Positions 9,115 to 19,300 of a stretch of DNA of 22,439 nt are shown piece after piece. How positions within the stretch are numbered: position 1 is the first letter of the stretch; each line of letters opens with the position of its first letter. Location: positions 187,580 through 210,018 of the forward strand of contig GG745337.1 of NCBI GenBank assembly GCA_000151295.1. Reading direction: 5' to 3'. The notes beneath the pieces were generated by a model. It had not been told where the DNA came from. It ran no database searches and worked only from the letters and a program-made list of their open reading frames with translations. This DNA comes from Allomyces macrogynus ATCC 38327. Taxonomy: Eukaryota > Blastocladiomycota > Blastocladiomycetes > Blastocladiales > Blastocladiaceae. Both the position numbers and the translations under genes were made by a program.

Positions 9115-9687
9115 TTACCGGCCCGCGAGGAACTTGTCGAGGAACGCGCCCTTCTTCTGGTCGCCAAACTCGCGGTTCTCAAAGTACCGCATGATGTGCG
9201 TCGTCTGCTTCCAGAGGTTGAGCGTTTCCTGCAGCTCGAGGTGGCCCTTCCACAGCAGCACGTCAATCGTGCCAAGGTCTTCGACGTAGCGATGCTTTTC
9301 AAACTCGGCGCGCACGCGCTGGCGGATCGCGTGCGCGGGCATGTCGAGGTAGTAGAGCTGCACAATGTGCTCGGCCTGTTCCAGCACGGAGATCATCGTG
9401 AATCACACGTTCCGCGCGCGAGCAAGAGATGGACAATGCGCGTTTCTTACGTTCTTGAGCCACTGGCGGTAGAGCATCATGGCGCGCTTGCGCGCGTCAT
9501 GCTTGTCGGCCGAGGCGCGCGAGTAGACGGCGAGCGCCGACCCGTGCGAGGGCGTCTCGTAGCCCGGCTCGGGCATGGCGGGCGCCTCGGCGAGCGCCGC
9601 GACGCGGTGCGACCCGGCGGGGACCGAGTGCGCCAGGCGCGCGAGGACCGGGCGCGTCACGGCAGGCGTGCGGAGGGCGGCCAGCAT
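9115..9687 (-). CDS. NDUFA6: Complex I LYR subunit NDUFA6/B14-like
   Basis: This is an accessory subunit of mitochondrial NADH:ubiquinone oxidoreductase in the LYR family, where it binds the acyl-carrier protein on the matrix arm. The LYR tripeptide is at residues 72-74 (MMLYRQWLKN). It is followed by AEHIVQLYYLDM, IDVLLWKGHLELQETLNLWK and QTTHIMRYF, which align in order with the human B14 pattern (QLDI, LLVIKGKIELEETIKVWKQ, THVMRFF). One 75-nt intron (9376-9450, GTAAGA...GGAACAG, phase 0) contains an in-frame stop, and splicing joins LKN to AEH. The spliced protein is 165 aa. It is about 37 residues longer at the N-terminus than the human protein, with an Ala/Arg/Pro-rich, transit-peptide-like start (MLAALRTPAVTRPVLARLA). 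It is divergent from the next gene. Confidence 0.9.
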
Positions 9688-10555
9688 CGTCGTTTGGTCG
9701 TCGAATCGGGGTTCCCGTTGGTTAATTGGCGGTGCGCGCAGCGACTGCGGGTAGTGGCGCGCGCGGGTCGGTCAATCCGCAAGCGGTTCGTTGCTGGCAA
9801 CACGGTGGTGGCCAACCACAACCGGGCATCGCGAGCCGCGAGATGGGTGTTCAAAGCGCCACGTGGGTTCCCGTGGAAGGCTCGTCGAGGTGCGAGACGC
9901 TTCGCACCGCGGCAACCAGTCCGCGGCAACGCATCCCCATCCTCGAGCGCAAAGAACCACACGACGCGACACCAGCACGGCGACGGCAACCTGGCGCAGC
10001 GCACCCACCGTGCCAGCTCAAGAGGCTGCCGCGACCACGGCGGTGCGGTTGCGCTCCTTCTCTTCTCGGCGGTCCGCTGCGCACAGGTGGGTGGTGCGGA
10101 AGCGGACGAGGCGGGGCTTGGCGGCGCGTCCGCCGCGTCGGCCGCCGTCGCACACTCCCTGGCCTCCTCCGCGCGCTGAGAGGTGGTTCAACCACGTTCA
10201 GCCAAGCTCAACTGGGGCCGATGTTGCAACAAATGGAATGAAAATTGCGGTGCTTGGACGCGTCTGCTCGCAGCGTTTGCCTCGGCGCGCACGCCAGGTC
10301 GTTCGGCCCATTAGCCAGCCCGTTTCTTGGCTGGCGTGAACGCTTGGCACCAGTTCGAGACGGGAGGCACCATGGCCGAGCACATTCCCACGGCCCTCCC
10401 TTCAAATACCAGCCGCGCCCGTGGCCCCGAGCAACAACAGTTCCACCTCGTTTCGCGAGCCGTTCCGTCAAGGACCAACGACGTTCTCTCTCCAACTCTC
10501 GCTGCTCATTGTCGCAGTTCCACACCAAGTCCAGTCGACCCGTACCCGTATCGAC
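9688..10555. promoter_or_regulatory. Divergent spacer between NDUFA6 and the TMEM198-like gene
   Basis: About 870 bp of GC-rich DNA separates two divergently transcribed genes. Several frames are open on both strands, as expected at this GC content, but none shows conserved motifs, and the candidates disagree with each other in frame and strand. The region must contain both promoters. No TATA box is clear. A frame upstream of the TMEM198-like gene stays open to an ATG at 10421, which I regard as leader sequence. Confidence 0.45.
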
Positions 10556-11490
10556 ATGTTCCAATCCATCTCGTCGTCCGCTGCCACACTGCATGCATCA
10601 TGCCCACGCCGACCAACCTCGCTCTCGCTTGCCGCATCGCGATGGCTACCAGTACTCGTCTACGCTCTTTTCACGCTCGTCCTGTCGGTGCTCGCTGCGC
10701 CCATGCCCGCCAGCAACGATGCGCCGCCCGTGTCGCTGCCCACGACAAAGGACATTGAGGACCAGGCCAACAAGCTCGTCGCCGACACGATTGCGCTCGG
10801 TGTCATTCTGATTGTCACGGGCCTGCTCTTCACGTTTGCCGGGATGAAGATGATGCGCATTTGCTTGTTCCTCGCGGGCGCCTACTTGTTTGCCGGGTTT
10901 GCGTTCGGCATCTTGCAAACGGTCGAGCCTGCCGACGGATTTGGCAACCGCAAGGCTGTGTATTGGGGCGTCGGGATCGCCGCGGCTCTCTTGGGCGGTG
11001 CGCTGATGGTCTTCTTCTACAAGGTCGGCATGTTTGCGATTGGCGCGTTTGGGTACGTTTCTCTCTTTGTTGCGAAATTCATGACGATTCATGACGATTC
11101 ATGACACTCACCGTCCACTGGTTCTCAATCTGTAGCGGCTACTCGCTCGCCCTCTGGATCCTCGCGCTCGCCTCGGGCGGGCTCATTTCCGGCAAGACGG
11201 GCCAGATCATCTTCATTGTCGTGCTCGCGCTCGTCGGTGGTATTGCCATGCTCTACATTGAAAAGCACGCCGTCCGCATCTGCACGGCCATTGGCGGCGC
11301 CTACTTCACCATGGTCGGTATCGACGTCTTCGCGCGCACGGGCTTCTATAACTCGACGGTCGCATTCCTCGGCGGCCAGTCGTCAACCTACACGACGTCG
11401 GCCAAGGTCTATGGGATGATTGCCGGCTACGTCGTCCTGGCCGTGCTCGGCATCGTCGTACAATACCGTACGACCCGCAATAGCAAGTAG
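10556..11490 (+). CDS. Multi-pass membrane protein, TMEM198/DUF4203-like
   Basis: The predicted protein of 283 aa has a cleavable signal-like segment (WLPVLVYALFTLVLSVLAA) and then about seven hydrophobic segments rich in Gly and Ala. These include GVILIVTGLLFTFAGM, ICLFLAGAYLFAGFAFGI, VGIAAALLGGALMVFF, ALWILALASGGLI, IIFIVVLALVGGIAMLYI, a segment before YFTMVGIDVFAR, and IAGYVVLAVLGIVVQ. The G-rich helices and the short basic tail (YRTTRNSK) match the TMEM198/DUF4203 pattern, a family linked to Wnt co-receptor signalling in animals but uncharacterised in fungi. One GT-AG intron (11053-11135, 83 nt) splits a Gly codon and joins GAFG to GYSL. The start at 10556 precedes the signal segment directly. 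An upstream in-frame ATG at 10421 would add a non-hydrophobic leader and seems less likely. Confidence 0.78.
11077..11105. repeat. 10-bp tandem repeat inside an intron
   Basis: ATTCATGACG occurs twice in perfect tandem, followed by a third copy lacking the last base, all inside the intron of the TMEM198-like gene. Each unit contains TGAC, a possible branch-site core, and the array ends about 30 nt before the 3' splice site. Confidence 0.85.
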
Positions 11491-12023
11491 GCCGTTGCTT
11501 TGGCGATTTGGTATCGCGTTGTTGCGTTTTCTCTCTGTGTACATACCTCCCGCCCTCGCGCGCCGTTGTCGTCAGTTTATTTACGCGCTGGCTCTTGACG
11601 CTCCCGTGTCATGCAGTTTTTCGGGGTGCTGCTCTGTTAAATTCGTGTCCAATGAAGAGATTTTATTGCGGCCTCTTCCCCTTGTCCTTCACCCAAGAAG
11701 CGTCACCACGCGTAGGAAAAAGTTCCCTGCCCGGAAACGCGTCGGATGCGCTTCGGATGCTGAGCTTTCATTTCGGAGTTCGGCAGTCGGAGCAGTCGGC
11801 ACTCGGCACCAACGGCGACGACCACCACCATCGCTGCTGCGACCGCTGCTGTCATCAAGGACCCAGACCCGTCACGCTGCGTGTACGCGCGTATTTACTC
11901 GCTGCAACTCTCTTCAACTCCCCTGGCAAGTGGCAACGAGCTGGTTGCGAGCTATAAATTCCCCCCGTCTCCAAGCGCGAACCTGTTCTCCCGCGCCCAC
12001 CAACCAAGTACCGACTATCGACC
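11491..12023. promoter_or_regulatory. Intergenic region with a TATA box upstream of the acyl-CoA oxidase gene
   Basis: This is a spacer of about 530 bp between two genes on the same strand. A clear TATAAA at 11953-11958 (context GCTATAAATTCC) lies about 70 nt before the oxidase ATG, and a C-rich stretch follows it. No coding features are visible. Oleate-response-type elements could not be identified with confidence. Confidence 0.6.
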
Positions 12024-14386
12024 ATGATTCGCATCCCGTTCACGCCGCCGTCGCCCGTCGAGCTCGACGCGATTCTCGCGCGCCTGCCGGCGCCGACGCC
12101 CGACACGGACCCGACCTACCAGCCGCCGAACACGCACGCGGCGCTCGCAAGCGCGCGCAAGGGCCATGGTGCATGACCCATGTCTTTGCATCAAAGCGAT
12201 TGTCCAGCGAGCTGACGGCCAAATGCGCGTGCTGCCCAATAGAGCACCTGATTCGCGACCTGAACCTGTACGCCGTGCACCGCAACGACACCCGGTTGCT
12301 CGAGCTCAAGCGTCGCCTGGAGCGCGCGCTGGTCCTCGAAGACGCCGCGCTCTTCCCGGACCCGCACACGCACCCATCGCTCGCGCACCCGCAGGCGGGC
12401 TACTACCTCGGCGCGAAATCGGAACACTATGCGCGCGCGTGCCGCGTGATCCGGGTCGTCCGGTCAGTCCAGGCGCGGTACCAGCTGCCGCCGTCCCTCA
12501 CGGTCTTGCTGTGGGAGGCCGCGGGCGAACTGGTGCCGGTGTTCCTGCACTTGGGCATGTTTATTCCGACCGTGCAGAATCTCGGGACCAAGGCGCAGCG
12601 CGAGACCTGGTTGCCGCGCGCGCTTGACATGGAGATTATTGGCTGCTATGCGCAGACGGAGATGGCGCACGGGTCAAACGTGCAGGGGATCCAGACGACG
12701 GCCACGTACGATGAGAAGCGTGACGTGTTTGTCCTGCATACGCCAAGTCTCGAGGCGGCCAAGGCGTGGCCGGGCGCGCTTGGGCATACAGCGAATTACG
12801 CGCTCGTGCTTGCGCAGACGCTCGTCAACGGCAAGAATCTCGGCGTGTTCCCGTTCATGCTGCAGGTGCGTTTCGCCGGGGCGCAGCAAATGAATAGAAC
12901 GGACGCTAACGGTATTTTGGTTTTATCGCAGATTCGCGACCTCAAGACGCATGAACCCATGCCGGGCGTGTCGCTCATGGACCTCGGCCCCAAGATCGGC
13001 TTCAACGTCATGTGTGTTTCCGTGCTTCTTTTGCTCCAACTGCTCACCCGTACTCACCACGACCACAATTCTCCCAGGGACAACGGCATCATGACGCTCG
13101 ACCAAGTCGCCGTCCCGCGCGACCATCTCTTCTCGGGCTCGGTGCAAGTTGCGCGCGGCGGCGCCGTTTCCGCGTCGGCCGACGCGTCGCTGGCGCAGGC
13201 GCTCGTCTACAAGACGATGCTGAACAGTACGTCCCCCACCTGTCTACCTCCTCCCCCACCACTCTCCCCTCACCCTTCTCCATCCATCCAGTGCGCGCCG
13301 GGATCGTAGTCGGCGCCTGCCAGGCGCTGTGGCGCGGCACGACCATTGGCGCTCGTTACTCGACGGTGCGCACGCAATTCGGCGCCGACGCACAGGGCAA
13401 GGAGTTCCCGATTCTCGAGTACCAGACGCAGCAGCGCAAGGTGCTCGAGCCGCTGGCCGCCAGTTTCGCATTCATGTTTGCCGGCCGCATGATGGAGGAC
13501 CTGGTCGCCAACGTCGCGTCGCCCGCGGACCTGAAGCGTGCGCACTTGGTCAGTTCGTGCCTGAAGGTAGCCGTGACGCATGAGACGTCGGCGATGCTTG
13601 AAGATTTGCGCCGGTCGGCGGGCGGGCACGGGTACGCCAAGTCGTCCGGGTTGGTGGATTTGGTGAATACGTATGTGCAGGTACCGTATACGAGAGCTTT
13701 TTTGTTGCATGCGATGTGCGACACCGACGCTGACTCTTCCCTTACGTGCATAGATGATCACAGTCGAGGGCGAAAACTCGGTCCTGGCCTTCCAAGTCGC
13801 GCGCGCCGCCTCGGCCAACCCGGCGTCCCTGTTCACGCACGCCGTCCCCACCTCGCAGCCGACCATCACCGACTGGTCGGACCTGGAATCCGTCGCTCAG
13901 CTGCTCGACTACACAGCGCTGCGCGCGACCAAGCGCCACGTGACCTCAGGTCCCGGCAGCACCATCGCCGCGGAACACCTCGTCATGGCCGCGGGGTACG
14001 CCATGGTCCTGCGCGCGTTCGCGACCCACCTGCGTTCCGCGCCCGCGCTGATTCGCGCCAAGGTCCTCGCCCCGAGCGCCGTGATCATGGCCGTTCGCGC
14101 GGTCTTGGCCTCGCACGCGCCGGTCGCTGACGACGATGCGATGTACGCGGCGCAGGCCAAGGCGTTGGCGCAGTTGCGCGAGGTCGCGGTGCCCGCGACC
14201 GACGCGTTTGGGCTGACGGAGCGCGAACTGGTCTCGGCGCTCGGGCGCAAGGACGGGGACGTGTATAACACGATCATCGCGTGGGCGAAAGAGTGGGAGG
14301 GGATGAACCAGTGCAAGGTGCATCCGGCGTGGTTGTCGCACATTTTGCCGGTGACTGGGAGCAAGATCAAGCTGGCCAAGCTGTAG
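12024..14386 (+). CDS. ACOX: Acyl-CoA oxidase, peroxisomal
   Basis: This FAD enzyme catalyses the first step of peroxisomal beta-oxidation, converting acyl-CoA and O2 to trans-2-enoyl-CoA and H2O2. Six exons are inferred: 12024-12168, 12243-12865, 12932-13011, 13078-13226, 13292-13680 and 13754-14386, giving 672 aa, normal for the family. Motifs in order are GCYAQTEMAHGSNVQGIQTT (flavin/substrate region), GPKIGFNVMDNGI, VPRDHLFS, GARYSTVRTQFG, an SAGGHGY block, and ITVEGENSVL, whose Glu467 matches the catalytic base of the family. The C-terminus is AKL, a canonical peroxisomal PTS1. All introns are GT-AG. Those at 12866-12931 and 13012-13077 are both 66 nt, stopless and in frame; the first has a perfect CTAAC branch site. 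The intron at 13012 joins AT to G, restoring M-D-N-G. Confidence 0.95.
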
Positions 14387-14708
14387 AGATGGGAATCCGA
14401 TGAGGTGGCCTGCATGAGGCCACAGGTTGCGAATGTACTAGGCTTGGTTTGCGATGATTTTCGGAAGATATATAGCGCTCCGTTCTTGGGGTAACTGGGA
14501 CGAGGAAGATCAGATTGTCTCTGGATTGCGTTCCAAGTCGACAAATGGGCAGAGAGAAACGGTTTGTCGTGACTTGGAGGATGGAGGACCAAGGTGGACT
14601 GCGGTAACTGTGGTTGTTGTGACGCGGTCAAAGCCGATACATTAAAAGCGTGGCAAATGGAGACTTGCACAACTCAACTCTCCTCTCTCATCGAATCCAT
14701 AAACAAGC
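14387..14708. other. Intergenic region between the oxidase and chagasin-like genes
   Basis: This spacer of about 320 bp must contain the oxidase 3' end and the promoter of the next gene. A TATATAG-like sequence lies near 14468-14474. I see no other features and no coding frame. Confidence 0.4.
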
Positions 14709-15710
14709 ATGGCCGTGACCAAGAACAATGTGCGCGTCGGCGAACACTTCACAATTCACCTTGACGAGGATCCAAGCTCCGGTTTCTGTTGGACTCTGCA
14801 TCAGTCGCCATTGAAGCACGTCCATGCGAGGAGTGAAGAGTTCCACGCGCCTGCCACCAGCAGCGCGCAATCAGACACGGGCGCTTGCGGCACGCGAGTC
14901 TTCACGTTTATCGGCCTGGTCACCGGCAGCGAAACGATTAAGTTTGAGCTCAAGCGCGACGCGACAATCTTGCAAACGCATCAGGTTCATGTTCAAGTGA
15001 CTAGCGTCATGGACACGCTGGACTTTGATGAAATGATGTCGGTGATGTTGGGTGACCAATTCAAGATCATGCTATATTCCAAGGACGGGGCGGACACGTT
15101 CGAGTGGACGTTTGCTGGGCCGTTTGACTTGGCCAAAGTCGTGAACACCTCCTGGTCCACCCACGGAGGCCTGGGACCCGGTAGGATCTTTCACCATCTC
15201 AAGTGCGAAGCTGTTCTCATGGAGGCCAAGGCCGTCGGCGCCGCGGTCATTGTGTTTGAGAACAAGAGCTCGCAAGATGCTGCACCAGAGCTGTACAGGG
15301 TGCTGCTCCATGTCAAGCCAATTTTGCTGCCAGAACCACCCCGGATTGACAAGGCGGTAACGGTGACGGTCGGCGAAAAATTCAAGGTCGAGCTCCGTTC
15401 AAATCGCACCACCCCGTGCTGGTGGGAGTTTCGTGGCCTGTCCAACCTCGTCCACTTCAAGGGATCCAAATATATTTCGAATGACGCTTCGTCCGGCGTC
15501 TGCGGTGTTGGGGGCACGGAAAAATTCAAGTTTGTGGCAACTGCTCCTGGCTCGGAGGTGATCACGATCGAGGAAACGAGCCCAGGCATGGCGTCGCCCA
15601 GGACGTTCAATATCAGTGTGACTGTGAATCCAAAGAAGAGTCTGTTTCAGTCAAGCAGTTTGGGCAAGAGCCGTAAAGTGTGGAGTTTTATGCGGCGTCG
15701 CTCGTCTTGA
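14709..15710 (+). CDS. Protein with three tandem chagasin-like (inhibitor I42) domains
   Basis: The 333-aa intronless product contains three repeats of an Ig-like beta fold of about 90-100 residues resembling chagasin, a papain-family cysteine-protease inhibitor. Domain 1 (about 6-100) has VRVGEHF, then DPSSGFCW at 21-28, matching the NPTTG-x-x-W loop, and GACGTRVF at 58-65. Domain 2 (about 110-205) keeps the scaffold (VMLGDQFKI, FEWTF) but not the NPTTG loop. Domain 3 (about 213-312) has VTVGEKFKV, NRTTPCWW at 232-239 and GVGGTEKF at 266-273, close to the chagasin GxGGTE-F pattern. There is no signal peptide, so it is predicted to be cytosolic. The tail is basic and Ser-rich, ending FMRRRSS. 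Codon bias is less GC-extreme than its neighbours, and the lack of introns is compatible with transfer from bacteria. Protease targets are unknown. Confidence 0.78.
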   Translation: MAVTKNNVRVGEHFTIHLDEDPSSGFCWTLHQSPLKHVHARSEEFHAPATSSAQSDTGACGTRVFTFIGLVTGSETIKFELKRDATILQTHQVHVQVTSVMDTLDFDEMMSVMLGDQFKIMLYSKDGADTFEWTFAGPFDLAKVVNTSWSTHGGLGPGRIFHHLKCEAVLMEAKAVGAAVIVFENKSSQDAAPELYRVLLHVKPILLPEPPRIDKAVTVTVGEKFKVELRSNRTTPCWWEFRGLSNLVHFKGSKYISNDASSGVCGVGGTEKFKFVATAPGSEVITIEETSPGMASPRTFNISVTVNPKKSLFQSSSLGKSRKVWSFMRRRSS

Positions 15711-16304
15711 AGCATGGGGGATAGCCAAGTAGTTGTGTCGGCCCGACCGAGAAAGTCATTGTCAATAGCCACTTTCATTTCTGTTGACAAAAAACAGGGT
15801 GGAGAGTGTTCTAGACATTGCCAGGAATGGCCGACATGTGGGATGACCGAAAGTAACGAAGTAACGATCACGACCCACGCGCCGGCGGCGGGCATGTCGC
15901 AGGGGACAAATTCAACAGTACAAGATGCAACCGCATCAGCCCTTGCTCGCCTGCATTGAGTGCTATTTGACAAACCTGATTGTCGGAAAATGTTTCGTCC
16001 TGCAGCGCGTAAGGAAGGACATGACAGTACTGCTGCTTGTTTCTCGCTGACAATGGCGGCGAACTCCGTCCATGTTGGCATTCTGGTTCGCAGCTGGTTC
16101 GTCTCACGAGATGCTCTGATGATGTGAGACGGACCAACTACCATTATCCAAGATCACCAACAGGAGCAGCAACAACTGCGCGTCGAGTCAAGCAAGTTTG
16201 GCTTGATTCGCGCCCCAAAGTCACCAGCTTGTCGCCAGCAGGGCAACCGCGCGGTCCCGTGTTCCGCTCCACCAATAAATCAATACATCCATCCATTTCC
16301 TACC
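15711..16304. other. Convergent intergenic region without features
   Basis: About 590 bp separates the 3' ends of the chagasin-like and NPR3 genes. A minus-strand frame across most of it has no domain, poor codon bias and overlaps the 3' end of the chagasin-like gene. An AATAAA at about 16273-16278 lies on the plus strand. Nothing else is recognisable. Confidence 0.45.
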
Positions 16305-19300
16305 CTACGGATGCATCACCGTAATCAACTCCTGCGCGTACGCGTTCAACACGCGATTCAGCTCCTTCCTCTCCACCCCCGTCCGGTACGCAATCTCATC
16401 CGTATGAAACCGGCCCGTCAAGTACAGCGCGACCCGCTCAAACGTGGCCGCATACGCCGGATTCGAACTGCCCACCATCTTGACCCACTCGCGCACGCCC
16501 TTGGGCACCGCCGCCCACCCGGCCCCACCAGCGCCAACGGGCAATACACACTTGCGTTCCTCGGGCCGCGGCGCGCCCGCGGCACCCGATACCCCGGCGG
16601 CCGCTCCCAGAACCGCTGGCGCGCCTTCGGCGCCGCACAGTTGCTCAAAGTCCGCGAGCGCCAGACCCGGTACACGCGCGAGGATTTCGGGCACTTTGAG
16701 GTAGACGTACCGGTGCACTTGCAGGAGGGCGCCGCGCGCGACGAGCAGCGCAGCAGCTTGCAGGGCCAGGTTGCGTTCGTCTGGGGTCAGCGCCGAGAAT
16801 AGCGTGCGCTTGGACGTCAGGTCGGCAATGACGGTCAGCAGGTCGAATGTCGGGAACATGCGCCGGAACTCGGCCGCGAGCGAGGGCGCGTCGGGTGCGG
16901 GCACGTCGCCCGTCGCGGTCGACGTGGTCGGTCGCAATGGCGCACCAGACCCGGGCAAGTCCTCGTCGAACACGCCGCCACCGACACGGACGTCCCAGTC
17001 GGTCACTGGCAGACTTGTGGCGTGGGGCATGTGTGCGGCCGAGGTCGCACTGGGCGCGACGAGTTGCCGCAAATCGAGGTCCGGGTGGACTTGGAACACG
17101 TTCTTGAACGAGACCGGGTGAATGATCCGCGCTTTCCCCCACCGGACGAGGTGCGCAGCGACTCGCAGAATCTGGTACAGCGGGACCTGGAAGTGCAAGT
17201 GCGCCTCGACAAACGACTGGTTCGGGTGAACCCACTGCACGAACGCGCGCACCAGCGGGCTCGCGTCGGCGGGTAGCGCGCGCAGGACCGCGTCCCGGTC
17301 CCCAACCAGCGCGAGCGAGTGGTAGCTGCGAATCAGCGGGAAGTACGCCCCGCGATCGGCCGCATCGATCCCGAGCGCCGCGGCACACGGGTCTGGCTCG
17401 AACCCGACACACTCGTCGTCCGACCCGGCCCACGCCCGGTTGCGCTCGTCCTTTGGGTCGTCGTCATAGTAGTCCAAGTCGGTCAGGTCGTCGTCCCCCG
17501 CAGGCTCCGGCTCGAGATGATCCAGCGCAAGCACGTGCCGCGCCGTCGGGACGCGGTGTGCCGGAATGTGCAACGTCAGTTCGATGTGGTTGTTGATGAC
17601 CACGTGTACTGGCGGCGCGCCCCGACCGCGCGCGCCCACCGCGTACAACTGCGCCATCAGGTCGACGAGCGAGTAGGGGTCCTCGTCGGCGTCGGTCGCG
17701 GGCCCCGCGCGCGAGATCCCCGATGCGGCACTCGCCATGGCCTCGGCCGACTCGGCCGACGTCGGTGGCGTGCGCATCCCAAGCCCGACACTTGATCCGG
17801 TCCGCGACGCAGCTGTCGCGCCGTCGCGCATCGCCAGCAGTTCCTCGGCGTGCCGGCGGACATACTCGGACCGCACCTGCTCGTGCCGCAGCGCGCGGGT
17901 GACTGGCGCGGCGACGTGGTGGTAGAGCGCCTCGACAAAGTCGCGTGTCGCGGGCCCGGCGTCCTGGACGAGAAACACGACGTGGAACATGCTGATATGG
18001 AACCGGTGTGCGTGCCGCGGATGCGCGCTCGCGTCCCTTCGCCGGCGCCTCGACTGCGTCCGGGTCCGCGCCCTCGGTTTCGCCGACGCCCGCAGCCGCA
18101 TCCCGTCGGCTGTGCGGGTTCCCGCGCGCCCCGTGCGTCCGAGCGGCGGCAAATTCTCCGAGTTGACAGTACTGCTGCGTCGACGTGGAACGAGGAACGA
18201 CGCGTGCAGGTCGTCGTCGTCGGACGACGAAGAGTCGAGCGCGTGCGGCCTTACACTCGCGTCGAGGTCGTCATCGAGGTCGTCGTCGTCGAGATCGTCG
18301 CGGTCGCTATCGGACGGCCACCCGAGCGGACCGTTGCGCTCGTACTCGTCCGGGTCGAACGTGTCCCCGCCGACGGCTGAGTCTTGCTGCCAAGGGTCGT
18401 GGTCGTCTTGGTAGTACGGGCGGTCGCCGTCGCTCTCGTCGTCGTCGGATTCGTCGTCGTGGTCGGTGGTCGCGGCACCGCCGCCCTGTGGCGCATCGGT
18501 GTCGCTCCCGGCCTCGGACTCGGACGACGACCGCTCCACCGTGGTCGTGGCCTGCGCGGCACGGCGTGACCGGCCGCGACGATGAGCACCTCCTCCAAAG
18601 GTCGGCGCGCCCTCGAGCGCTTCCTCCTGCATGCGCTTCTGCTGCTCCTGCAGCTGAATCTGCGCCTCGCGCGCGTACCGCCGCATGCGCCGGCGGTAGT
18701 ACGGCGCGATCCCCGGCACGTTGGCGTACCGCGGAGCGAGTTTCGCGCCCGTCAGGGCCACGGGTAAACCAATCAAAATCAGGTCGCCGAGCTGCAATTC
18801 GAACCGCGAGTCGCAGCACGGCGCCTTGGGCGCGACCAGCCGCGCAAACGTCTGGAGGTCGATGCCGAGGATGTGGGTCGGTGCGGCAGCGGCGGTCGGG
18901 ACGCCGATCGCGGGGGTCCGTGGTGGAGGCACACGCGGGCTCTGTACAGGGGACACGATCGGGGTCACGCCGGACCCGAGCGTGCTTGGGCGCAGAACGG
19001 GTAGGACGGGTGGGGGTTGAGCCGCGGTCGGCGCGACGGGGGCCTCATTGACGGCGGCGCTCGCGTGCGACGGCGCGATCGACGGGACGGGCGTGGTCGT
19101 GCTCCCGGCGAGCGTCACAATCGATGCGGCCGTGCCCGGCCGCAGGACACTGGCTGCCGCGGGGCGCGCGTCGTTGGCAAGTGCGGCGTCGCCGAGTCGT
19201 GGACTGGGACCCGTGGCCGTCGTTGATCCCGCCGCATCACCACCCGTCACGTTCGCCGTCCCGGTCCCGCCGACGTTCCCCATGGCGTTACTCGCCGACA

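Noticed and set aside
9046..10179. 377-codon forward frame across NDUFA6 and its upstream region
   Set aside because: Its first half is the complement of NDUFA6 coding sequence, and the rest is Ala/Arg-rich low-complexity translation with no motifs.
11420..12023. Long N-terminal extension of the acyl-CoA oxidase frame
   Set aside because: The frame is open by chance through the spacer and first intron. The family-like start is at 12024, behind a TATA box, and in a different frame joined by a phase-1 intron.
15647..16144. 165-codon minus-strand frame between the chagasin-like and NPR3 genes
   Set aside because: It overlaps the 3' end of the chagasin-like gene, has no codon bias and no domain.
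18170..18540. GTC/TCG-rich tandem-like repeats
   Set aside because: These are the codons for the Asp/Ser-rich acidic insert of NPR3 on the other strand, not an independent repeat element.
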